From contig NC_087080.1 in the NCBI RefSeq assembly GCF_026151205.1, positions 12,137,837 through 12,201,836 on the forward strand: DNA of 64,000 nt, in the 5' to 3' direction. Shown here one piece after another: positions 34,401 through 46,400 of the stretch (the stretch's first letter is position 1; every line of letters starts with the position of its first letter). Under the pieces are notes generated by a model. The model did not search any database. It was not told the DNA's origin and saw only the letters and a program-made list of their open reading frames with translations. Both the position numbers and the translations under genes were made by a program. The stretch is from Bolinopsis microptera. Taxonomy: Eukaryota > Ctenophora > Tentaculata > Lobata > Bolinopsidae.

Positions 34401-37400
34401 CTGTCGTATCTGATCAAGAAGTTTTTTAATTGGCTTTGACAGGGTGTAGGAAGGGGGGGGGGGGGGGGGGACAGGGGGACCATCGCCCCTCATAAAATCT
34501 GGGCAAGGGGCCAAAAAGGGCCAACTTTTAAAAAAAAGTCTTTCTGAAAACCACTTTTCTCCGCATTTCATGCTACCCTGTTCATTATTAGCCGAAAATA
34601 TTTTTTCAAAGTCCGCACCCACCCCTCGATACACAATTTTGGACTCGAGGCTTGCCCTGGTAATTCGATCTCGGAAGGCAGGCCTCCCCTTTGCAACACG
34701 AGCTCGGAAACGGGAGCTCTCGATACGAGAGGTACGCATCGAGAATTACTTAGACCGAACATTTTCCAAGTACAAATTTTGTCAGTTTTTCTAAAAACCA
34801 CTTTACTCCACGTTTCATGCTACTCTTAAAAGAAATATCCGGCAAAAATCCGGCAAAATGTTTGAAACCGGAACCGGATATTGAAACCGGATATCCGGCC
34901 GGATCCGGATTCAGCCGGATATCCGGTCGGTTCCTAGTCTAGATCTTGTAATTGTATCCAAGTACAACAGTCCTCGACATCACACTTCGTGCCACAATAT
35001 ACCTTAAAAACAGGATCTACAGGATGAACCACATAAAATTTGAATTAAAAAAAATCATCACCCGCCTCGTTAGCAAAATTTAACAAAATTTAACAAAATT
35101 TGCTGTCCACTTTTGTCTGCTCATTTCCGCCAATGTCCACCAATGTCCGCCAATGTCCGCCAATATCCTGCCCTTTTTGGATTCTTTGAGACAAGGGGAC
35201 ATAGACGAACGTGACACCCCCCCCCCCCCCCCCAGTAATATCTATTTAGCCTTTTCTTAACTTATTGTAAGATACACTTTGAATTGTGATGAAATTGTAT
35301 TCAAAATTGTGATAATTTCAATTTCTTTAAATTTTCTTTGGCAAGATATCTGTCTTGTTAACATTATGTCTTTAATTTGTTTAAACAGCTTGTCTTTGAA
35401 GACATGTCTTTGCTGACGTGTTTATTCTAGAGATCCCTTAAAGGGTCTCTATTGTATAATAACTTCTTATTGACTTCTCGATTGCTCCGTATTTAAATTC
35501 TGTTTCATTTTGTAGGTTACTACATTTGGAGCTCTCACTTCTCGACCGATCCTCGACTTATTTGTCGAGCATTTCCTTCCTGATATGATGTTTCGGACAG
35601 CAATTTTGACGGCTCTTTGTTTAGCAAGCATCTTTGCTGAAGAGAAACAGATAACCCTTGTTGTGTTCACTGATCTAAACTCAGGCCGCAACAACGAAGC
35701 TTATAATAATAAAACTACTCTGACGACATCTAAGGTTGATGACGACCTGGAAGGAATGATGTATGAGGCAGGTATATGGTAAGATTTTAAATCATTAATT
35801 TTTGTACTTTAGCGATTAAAATTTAAACGATTAAAACAATTCGACCAAACTTTAAAACCTAAGGTCCTAGCGTTAGAAAAATAATCATGAAAATAATCAC
35901 GAACTAGCGAATTGCAAACATTATATTATTTACAAATGCTGAAGCTACTTCAAAATCAGGTTCGACTATTCTGGATCGGAGTTACTCGAACTTGAGATGG
36001 AAGATGGAACCAGAATAAAGGCAGACTCTGAGCAGAATGAGTACTGGGAGATACTTCTACTAACCGGGGAGAAGAGGGAGCCGTTGGAACTCGGGCTAGA
36101 TTACGTGCCGGTTAACGGTGATAAAGTGCTCATCAGATTGGAAAATGGGGAAGGTGGAGACGTTTATGCAAGTGGCGCTGTGGTCGCTGATCCAAGGGTT
36201 TGGTTCCTCACATTTTCTGTGATGGGTTCCTTAATGGGTTCCTTAACACGCTGGATAAACTAAAAATGATGCTCACGAAATCTCTGGTGTATCTGGACGA
36301 GATAGTGTTTATAAAACAAACAAACATTTGTAATTTAAATTAGGAGGAACCTATTTTGATATGGACGATGGACGATATGGACGATGGACATTTATTTCTC
36401 TGCGTGCAAAAAAACAATCTTTTTCAAAGGTTTTCTGTGATGGATTTTTTCTGTGATGGGCTTTTCTGTGATGACATTTATTTCTCTGCGTGCACAAAAC
36501 AATATTTTTTCTATTAAAGTTGAAAATACGAAAATTAAAATACAAAAAGTTTGTATCTTTTGTATTATGAATTTTTATGAAAAGTCGCCTTAAAACTGGC
36601 CCAAATTACGGTAATATTATATGTATTCTCCCCTCTGTTAAAGGAACCTAGCTGTAACTAACTAACCTAACTATAACGCTAACCTGTAGAGGTTCCCACA
36701 CATATCTTTAGCCCGCTGGGTCTACTGAACATACACATCGACTGAACGTCACTGATCTGGAAATCCTGAAAAACGACGATTAATGATCTTCAATCGAGTA
36801 GTCAGCGTTGTTGGTTTGAAAAATATCTTATGCTGATCGAATAAAATATATTTCTGGACTTTAAATATTAACATAAATACAAAATTTTATACTTTGGGGG
36901 ATGACTGAAGAGAAAGTGACAATAAAAGACGAAAATGAAACTAAGATAAAAGTGAAAGTAAATGAAAGTGAAAGTGAAACTAACGTTTTTGCACTGAAAC
37001 CAGCCCTGTCCTTGTCCAGGTATCCTGATCCACTCATATAGCTGGATCATCTTGTGTTTAACAACGGACATGTAGAGTTTACTAGCAATAGTCAGGTAGC
37101 AACACACTAACGAACAGCCTGTGAGAGGTCATTAATTGAGTTAATTGTGTTAATTATGTTATACCGAAGGAAAGAAAATGAATAAATAATAAATTAGACA
37201 AGATATTTGTCAGTTTTCGCTCTCTTCAGTGGGTTGATCATGGGTTAACCTGAAGGGATACTCTCATTTCGTCCTTCGTAAAATCAAAATAGTCCGGGGC
37301 TAAAATAGTTTACCCTTGGTTGCCTGGATTTTCTCTTGTTTTGTTTTCTTTCTTCCAATGTTTTTAGTGCATTGAGATTTCATCGTAAGAGCTGACAGGT

Positions 37401-40400
37401 CGAACGTGTATATACAGCCAGTCTTATTTTTACCTGGAAAACAAAAAATGTGAACCAGAAAACAGCTGCAGCAGTAAAAGTTGATATTACGACTAAATAA
37501 TATAACGACCAACTCTCTCAGCATCTATCATTAAAAACAAGAGTTCACCTTTCTCAGCTCTTACAATAGCAATACTCTTCTCCTCCACAACTAGTATCTG
37601 TTTAGGTACAAAGAGACTGTCGTATATCTCAGTCACATCAGCTGTCAGTGTGTTTATTAGAGACAACCCGTTATCTGACCCCATCACCACAAACGTGTCT
37701 GAAATTTAATTTCTTATCAACATATCTGAATTATCATAAAAATGTTTACTCTAGCATTAGGAGAATTTAGGAAAACCACGCGATTTAATTTCACGGGAAA
37801 TTAGGAAACACATAGGAGGAAGATAACCATTGATAGGACCAAAAAAAGATTTGGAAACTTAAACGGTAAACATCTTGCAACAAGTAACTCTCCATTTACG
37901 CGGAAGTCAGGAAATATTTATGCGTCAGCTAACTACATACCCCAGAAGTCAGGAAATATTTACAAGTCAGCTAACTACATACCCCAGAAGTCAGGAAATA
38001 TTTACAAGTCAGCTAACTACATACCCCAGAAGTCAGGAAATATTTACAAGTCAGCTAACTACATACCCCAGAAGTCAGGAAATATTTACAAGTCAGCTAA
38101 CTACATACCCCAGAAGTCAGGAAATATTTACAAGTCAGCTAACTACATACCCCAGAAGTCAGGAAATATTTACAAGTCAGCTAACTACATACCCCAGAAG
38201 TCAGGAAATATTTACAAGTCAGCTAACTACATACCCCAGAAGTCAGGAAATATTTACAAGTCAGCTAACTACATACCCCAGAAGTCAGGAAATATTTACA
38301 AGTCAGCTAACTACATACCCCAGAAATCAGGAAATATTTACAAGCCAGCTAACTACATACCCCAGAAATCTGCGCAGTGTATTTTCTGGGGAATATCGCC
38401 CAACACGCGGTCACATCTCCAGTTTGAGAAGTGGGCTAGTTTCCTCTGGAGGGATAATGACGTGCAGTTTTTACTGGTGGGGGCGTGTCCTGAGATTATC
38501 TTCTGGAACTTCAAGTCCTGAAATGTGGACATCATTTCGGATGGATTATTCTCAACTATGGATGAATTTAGAAACAATAGGTTAATTTCTTTGCTCTAAG
38601 CGTTAAAAAGGACCAGTGAATACCACCAAGCGAGCAAAAACAACCATCTCACAAAAAGTGGATATCCACTCTCATGATCTCAACTTGAAAACTAACCTGC
38701 CCCTTCTCTGTAAAGCGAGCTGCTTTCTTAAACCGCTTTTTCCTCCCAATACGAGGCGTAGTCTCTATTATACGATCTGTAAGATCTGCGAATGGTCTGA
38801 GATGGTGGTCGAGCTCGCCCTGCTCATCACATCTCACGTATCTCTTGTAGATCTCACGAAGTAGCTGGAAATATTACTTTTAAGAAGTTTGCTCTTTCAA
38901 CTTTGGCAAGAAGTTTATAGTTGTATTAATTTACTTCACATTGGTTGAGCTGCCAGATGCAGACAGATTTATTCCAATGTGAAGAATCTACGTTACCTGA
39001 TCAATAGTGCGTTCCCTCCTAGCAACAAACTGCGGAGTCTCATACACAGCCTTCTCCCCGTTCATCAGCTTCACCAGTAACACTCTTCTAAAGTGGTCAT
39101 GGTCCGTGTACTCTCCAGAAATCTCAGGTCCGTAGGGCGGGACCGCCTCCTCGTTAAAAACGCGCAGCAGATAGGCATCTTGTTCCGTCTTGTAGGTTAC
39201 TGACGCGTAAATGTGACTCATTTGGGAGAGGAAACAGGTAGGGTCGAACTCGTCGTCTTCTTCTTGGAACACGATGTTTACTATGTCGTTACCTATGTGC
39301 CTCTTTCTCTCCACCTGTGAAATATCGATTGTTAATTTTGTGTTGGAGTCATAAAAGGAAAGAGTGTTGCGCTTGTAATGACAGAGTGTTGTGATGAAAG
39401 GTCTATATGTTGTGTTCAACTATTCGTCAACTGTAACTGTTCATTGTGAAAATGATCGTTGGGATTTCGTATTTAGTATTTACAATCGTAATTGGATATT
39501 CAAAACTTCTACTGTGACTTGAGAAAATCGATTACCAAAGCTATCGTTAGCTTTGATTGGAAAAATCATGAGTTTTGAAAAAAGATCGTGCCTGCTGAGG
39601 GTTATCTTTAGAGAAAGGGAGCATGTTAGCAACGTGGAACATAATGTGTTTCCCTTCCATCACCGTTCTGTAGGTGTGTGTTCCTGTTGTATCTCCTGAA
39701 TTGGGGCGTTAGTTTGTTAAGGGAGACAAATATTATGTTTCTAGAATGGTCATATTTTGCTGTAACGATGACAAATTAGTGCGAAGCAGAGTTAGGAATT
39801 TAGGAACTAGAAATAATAAACCGCATCAACAGTGACAACACTCAACAAGCGTGTACGTACCAAGAAAATAGTGATTCTATAAGTTTGCGCGCACATGATA
39901 GAACGCGCGCACACGATAAAACAACGTGGGGACTACATAAAATTACTTCGCGCGTTCCATTTAAAATCCTGTTCCTCAATTTGGAACGCTTCGTTAATCT
40001 TAAATATGTTAAACCGGCTTAACACGGGCGGAAATAGCTACAAACATCCTAAACATTCGCCTCACGTCAATGACATCCCGCTAAACTAAGAAATTACAGG
40101 GAGCTGACACGGCGGAACGTCTGAAAGGCAGAGAAGGTATCATTAACTTACAAAGAAAATATTTTCGAATGTAAGCGGACACCTGCTGGACGCAGGTTAC
40201 ACTACAGCACATAATATTATATGTACATGATATCACACTGGCTGCGCTCCAACATAACTACTGCTATGCAACTCCGCAACTTTACCAGTATATTCAACTA
40301 TCCAATACACTGTGTGTTTAGGCTTCAGGAGTAGTGGATATCGTGTAAATACACACACACACACGTAAACACACACACACACACACACGTACAAAAGACT

Positions 40401-43400
40401 TTTTAAGAATAATGCAATTATCATACCATGCCTATATTACTGATACAAATGTAGGTGTTATATATATAACTAATGAAGAGAAGGTATGTATGCGATGTTG
40501 TTGTAAATGCTAGTTATAACAACACATACAGATGTCCAACTTTGATTAGTTATGCAGAATACTAGAACACCGAAATGTTTTGAGATTTTTTCCTTTTCAC
40601 CCTTTTGAAAAAAGGCAATAGTGAAAGGTTACGAATGGACGATTTTGCAGAAAAACGTGGATTTTGGAAAACGAGATAGGTGGGTTTAAATATGTCGTGT
40701 GTCCTTCCTTCCTTCCGTTCGTTACCATGCAACGAAAAAGTTGGGCGCGCGCGAGGATTGCTTGCGGAGATGTGATGTTTAGATAGCCTGTGATCTATGA
40801 ATGCGCGGCGCGACTGTGTTTTAATGTATATGATGCATGTAATGTATAATATTACTATTGGGTAATGCGCCCAATTTGTACGTGGCACGCGTAGTGTATT
40901 GAGTATAGTTTACCTTTGCTGATAATTTCTTGAATTACAGATACAAGTTAAGTTCTACGGCAATTGAACTGAATTTGAAGTGTTTCCCGTATTTGATGCA
41001 TAATTTATCAATATTATTACCATGAAGATTGAAGTGAGCTGATTGGAGCTTATACTTAAATTTATAGTAAATGTGAAATGGAAATCTAGCGTCCGCCAAA
41101 ACGAAACAACGGGCGCAATTCTTGTTCTGGGTTAGACTTGATCGTTGTTTTGAAATTATTGATACAACATTTTAAAACTAATGAAGGGGCAATGCGGTTG
41201 TATATGTCTTTGGAAATTTCTCCGTTTTTAATAACCGAAGATCAACAGAAACTGAAATTTTCTAAAAATGTTGAAGCTGACGCAAAATTTGATCACACTT
41301 AGAAGTGAAAGCGAAAGTTAAGATAAGTGTGAAAGCGAAAGTGAAAGACATTACCTTTGACGTCTAAACCTCCTCGGTACTCGTTAAAACCTTTAAGAGC
41401 CACTTTCTCCCCGATCAAGTTTAGAAACTTCTCGAATGAAGGTGTAATATCGTCTGAAAATTGGAAAACTTCACTTCTTAGAAAAATACGAAAATTACAT
41501 GATCTATACGAAATATCCCCAGAAAATACGATATCAACACGATACCAGCTTGTGGCAGGTCTAGACGGCTGACTTGCTGCCTAACGGGTAACGGTTGATG
41601 ACCGAAGTGGGAGTTTCAAACTTTCACAGTAAATAAACAGAACGTTGAAAAAACATGAACCTGAATTGTACTGATACTTGGTAGCAATGTTATTTATGTA
41701 GTCCAGTGTAAAGCATGTGACTGTGGTTTTATGTCGGGAAGACTTGGTTACCTCTGAATATTAGAATGAACAACCATAGAGGTCGTTATATTAATGACAT
41801 TTTCTTTTGTTCTCATTGAATATTTTGTAATATGATTTCTGCTATAATTTATTGGCATTATACCAATCCGCTAGTTGATACTCCCTTGTGGATGGCCGTG
41901 AAAAGCCGAAACTATTCGAGTAACAAGCGGGACACCTCGAGAGACATTGTTTTTATGTGTTCGTGAATCGTGATGACCATCAATCTTAAGATTCTATGGT
42001 GACTGCGGCTCATATCTCAATACCATTATTACTGACTAAAGGTATCAACAATACTTGATGTGATTTCTTTGTTAGTCTTAATGGAGGCGCCTCCTATATC
42101 TTTGTGGTGGCCTACAACTCTTGGTACCACTTATAACTATCTATATTCTATTAGACAGAAGACGTTTCTAGTTTAATTACATAACATTTTCAAAAGTACC
42201 ACAAAGAATTGTGGTAATATTTGTGTCAGAATAATGTGATTTGCAGGTGATAAATTCTGACGTTATAAATTCAGAACATTTGAACACTACTTATAAGATG
42301 TGAGTCGAGTGTACGCTTTAGGAGTGTAGAGTAGTAGAGTTTAGAGTGTAGAGTGTAGAGTGTAGAGTATAAAATAATTGGTTATTATCCGTACATTATT
42401 ACACGTATAATAAACAAAATAACACGAATATCAAACATGTTAAAGTGTTAATTCTATTACTCACTCTAATCCTCAACTTTACACTCTAGAGCGCGTGTGT
42501 AAGCAGTTAGTTAGTCAGTTAGACCAACACAGCCTGTAATTATACGTACTAGCTGCTTTGCGCCTAATTTTCAGTCCACGCACCTGTCACGTGGTGTAGA
42601 GACTGGCTTGTGATTGGCTGTTGCCATGGTCACGTGCTGGCTGACAGCCAATAAAACCACCTTGTTTGCTAGTCAGTATGTCAGCAAGACATCACGTGAT
42701 ACCGTGCTGCAAATTGTTTTTTCCTCAACGCAACAATTTCAAAACCAAGACCGCAGCTAACAAGGTTGGTTGAAACCCTTTAGCCCCCACCCCCCCCAAA
42801 CGGCAAAAAGCGGGCATTTTTTATATACCCTTTTAAATTAAATCATCTTTTATTACATAAAATTTTTAAACCAAAACATCAAACCAAAAAATTTACAAAT
42901 TAAAACACCACCAAAACCAAAAAATTTTTCATTAAAAATCAAAATTAAAAAAAATTTCCCCTTTTAAAAAAAAATTAAATTTTTTATTTTTTAAAACAAC
43001 TTAAACACCACCACAAACCTTTTAAAAAAAAAATTTTTAAATTTTTTCTAAAAAAATCCACTTAAAACAAAAAATTCTTAAATTAAAATTACAAAAATTT
43101 TAAATTTTTTTTGGGCCCCCTTTGCAGGAAGTACAAAACATTGGTAAGGGTTTTGTTAGACAACTGGGCTGTAAAATTTTTAAAAAACCGATTTCTTTTT
43201 TATTGTCAAAACCCCATAACCCTGTGTTGGAGACTGATAGTATATATTAGTTAAAATTATTTTAAATTATAATTATTAATTAATTAATTAGAAGAAACTT
43301 TTTTATTTGACGGGGTTAGTTTTTTAGATTCAGAAACTTTGTAATGTGGAAACCGGAAACCAAACCGTGAGGTCTAAACTAAATAAAATTTGGGAAAGTT

Positions 43401-46400
43401 ATGTACCTTGGTTTAGAAAACCACCACCAAATTTAAAAGATTTTTATTTTTTCCATAGGGAGGTAAAAAAAGGAAAAAAAATTAAAAAAACCGTTTTAAT
43501 TAATTCCTTTTCTGACAATGAGTAAAAAACTCAAAGTGATAATGGAACAAATACACGCCACTTACACAATAAGTTATCCTTATTTTTCTCCCCTTGTGCC
43601 CCTCACACACATTAGATGGATAACATTTCACTGGGTTTACTGTAACATATTATCCCCTCCAAACATTACATTCTTGCATGCGACCACCGAAACGCAAAAA
43701 TTCGCTAATTCTGTATTTCAGCCATCATGTAGTGCCAAAGCACAAGTTTTGGCAACCCGTTTCAAGTGGGTCCAACCCCAAAACCTGACAGATGGTTATA
43801 TCAAGTTCCATATGATCAAAAACATTTTCATTTTAATCAAATTCGTTTTAATTTAAAACACTACCCGCCATGAGAAAAGGGTTGATAATTCCTAAATTCC
43901 TTAAACCAATTTTTCATGCCTGATTGATGCTCCTTGCAAATTGAGATTGTAAGTCCCAAAATTGTTCTATTTTTTAATAGGATTACAAATAAGGGGTGCG
44001 GGTAGAAATTTATTGAGTGTTCTCTACTCCCACCGTAACATACACAAAATGAGCTGCATTTTTATACCTTCAAGGAAGCAAAAACAAAACAGAGAGGGGT
44101 AGTAGAAACAGCTCCCCATGCCATAAGTCTAAATGTTTTTCAGAGATTCAAATAAAGGAGATATCTGTACGAAAGACCGCTGAACTTTTACTAACCCCCC
44201 CCCCCCCCCCCCGGGCCCCCCCTTTCCCCTCCCCCCCCTTACTATTTTTTAGTGGAAAGGGGGGGTTTGATAATTGCGATAGCAAAGGTTAAGGGAGTAC
44301 CACATTGTTACTACTACTACTAAAATGGAAAAAGGGGAATGTTGGTTATTTTCGAAGGAGGGGATTTTGGGGGGTACCCGGTTATCTTATTTAGTCCCTG
44401 CTAATTTGCCTCGTTACATAAAAGACTGTTTTGAACCCCCCCCCTGGGGCGGTACCCGTGTTTACCACTGTTTACCACTTAAACCCACGGGGGACGGATA
44501 GAAATTAAATTATTTATTGAAAGTAAATTTAAGCGAGTATGTAAATCTTATTTTCTTCCAAAATCTCTGTTTACCCTGGTCAAAAAATTTGCACATAATG
44601 TGCACTATATTCCCTTATGCACAAGTACACAGTAAAGGGGCTGCTCCAGGGGGGGCCCTGATCCATTTATTTTTTAACTACAGACTTTTATTTTATTACT
44701 GGGGGTTTTTTGAATGGACTCCCAATATGCGTATAAAATCAGGGATTCATGCTTTTAAAATTAGGGATCTATTAACTCCTCTATTAAATAGTGGTAAGAG
44801 CACAAAGGAGGAGTAGGAGGCACCAAGAAGGAGGAGAAGGGAGAGGTTTAGCTAATAATAATAATAACCACTAAAACCTTTGAAGCAAGATTACAACATT
44901 TCCCCTGAGATTGTCAACATTGAACACAGTGTTATCATGGTTATTCAGACTCCTCTTCAGAGAAAGCTAGATTACTGTTGTAACCAGATTCCAGAATGTC
45001 CCTCACACGGATCTTCCAACAAAAAAACATGGCTTTGTGAATTAAGGCTTAATAGTGTGGAAATACAGAAGAGGAATTGAAGATTCACCGTTCACATGCC
45101 AACTAAAACTAAGTATTAGTTTTCCTATTTTTAGTTCTCACTTGTATATTGGTTTTTTTCCTATTTAAAAAAAAAAGTTCTCACTTGTATATTCGTTTTT
45201 TTCTTCTTTTTTCCACTACTCTAATATTGATAGGTGTCATTATATTAGCGACGTGTCATTATATTATATGTATGTGTTATTCAGTAATTCAGAGACAAAA
45301 AACATAACATTTTCATCATTTATTACTTATAACCTTTATACAGTTTTGCAGAGAAGGATAGTAAAGATCAACATGTACAATAGATATAATTGTAAGAAGT
45401 TACAGGTAACAAAAGAGCGTTTAATTCCCTTCCCTCCGGAAGAAACACACACAACACACGTTTTCTCTTCTCTTCACAACACAGATTGTGTGTAATGTGT
45501 GATAAAAATTACTCCTTCATAATACATATCTTTAGCTGAGTATGTTTGTAGCGGGGGATGCAGTGTGTTATGAGCTACACAAACTGTAAGTATAGTAGAA
45601 GAACCGTCAGTCACCCTGTATCACGCTTATATTACCATGTGTTGTTTTTACACTCATATCTTGTTCATACTATCCTATATTGGGATCGGCACATGGTTCT
45701 GCAGGGGCATCCTAAACGTGCTTTTTTGGGTTGCTACTCAAAAAGAGGGAGTAGGACAAATACATTAGCCAAAATACATAGTACATACAGGTTTTGGATG
45801 AGGAAGGATGGGAATTAAACGTTGTGAAGCGAAATCAGGTGAGAAGTTGAGCTGTTCTCTGGATCAGTGGACTTACATTTAATAGATATTTACATATTTG
45901 GATATGGCTCAATATTTAAATATGCTAATAATTAGATATGCTAAACAGACTTGTATCATGCAATTAAAGTTGTATGTAAGCAGCCTGTGTGTTAGACTGA
46001 TAATTAATACTTTAGACCGCACCTAATTTAACTAACTGACACGTTTCCGGTAAGTTTAAGATTACAGATAGCTTTCATCAGCTCCGAGCGTAGTACACAC
46101 CAATTTGGTACACCCACATTTTGGGTGGTTAGTAGAAGGACATCATGTTCAAATTTGTAATCTTCAGGAGATGCTAGGTTAATGAATCTAGGAATTTCGA
46201 CGTTTCTTGGAAAATATTTCAATTTTAAAACTGTTGACATATGCAATATACAGTGTATAGACTTGGACACTGTAAGGGGGAGGTAGCCAGATTTTTTCTG
46301 ACACGTGACAGCCATTAACAAATCAGCTTCCAGCAGTGACCAATCAAATCTTTGAATTACTGTCATGTGTCAAAACAAATATTGAAACCCCTCCCCAAAC

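Larger units (their letters stand above)
24926..36683. other. 11.8-kb GARNL3 intron loaded with mobile elements
   Basis: Lies between minus-strand exons 36684-36756 and 24852-24925. It contains hairpin family A copies, two nested TIR transposons, a LINE nested in older repeats, a hAT MITE, and one small plus-strand gene (35585-36263). All are listed separately. Confidence 0.8.

Noticed and set aside
37903-38361. CRISPR-like regular repeats (also at 48610-48852)
   Set aside because: Units are directly tandem without unique spacers, in an animal genome. They are minisatellites.
37875-38585. 236-codon plus-strand ORF with 14-residue repeats
   Set aside because: It is produced by the 42-bp minisatellite (divisible by 3) and overlaps a genuine GARNL3 exon on the other strand. 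It has no signal peptide or domain.
43518-43856. 112-codon ORF
   Set aside because: Inside the low-complexity, doubtful-quality block; no recognisable motif.
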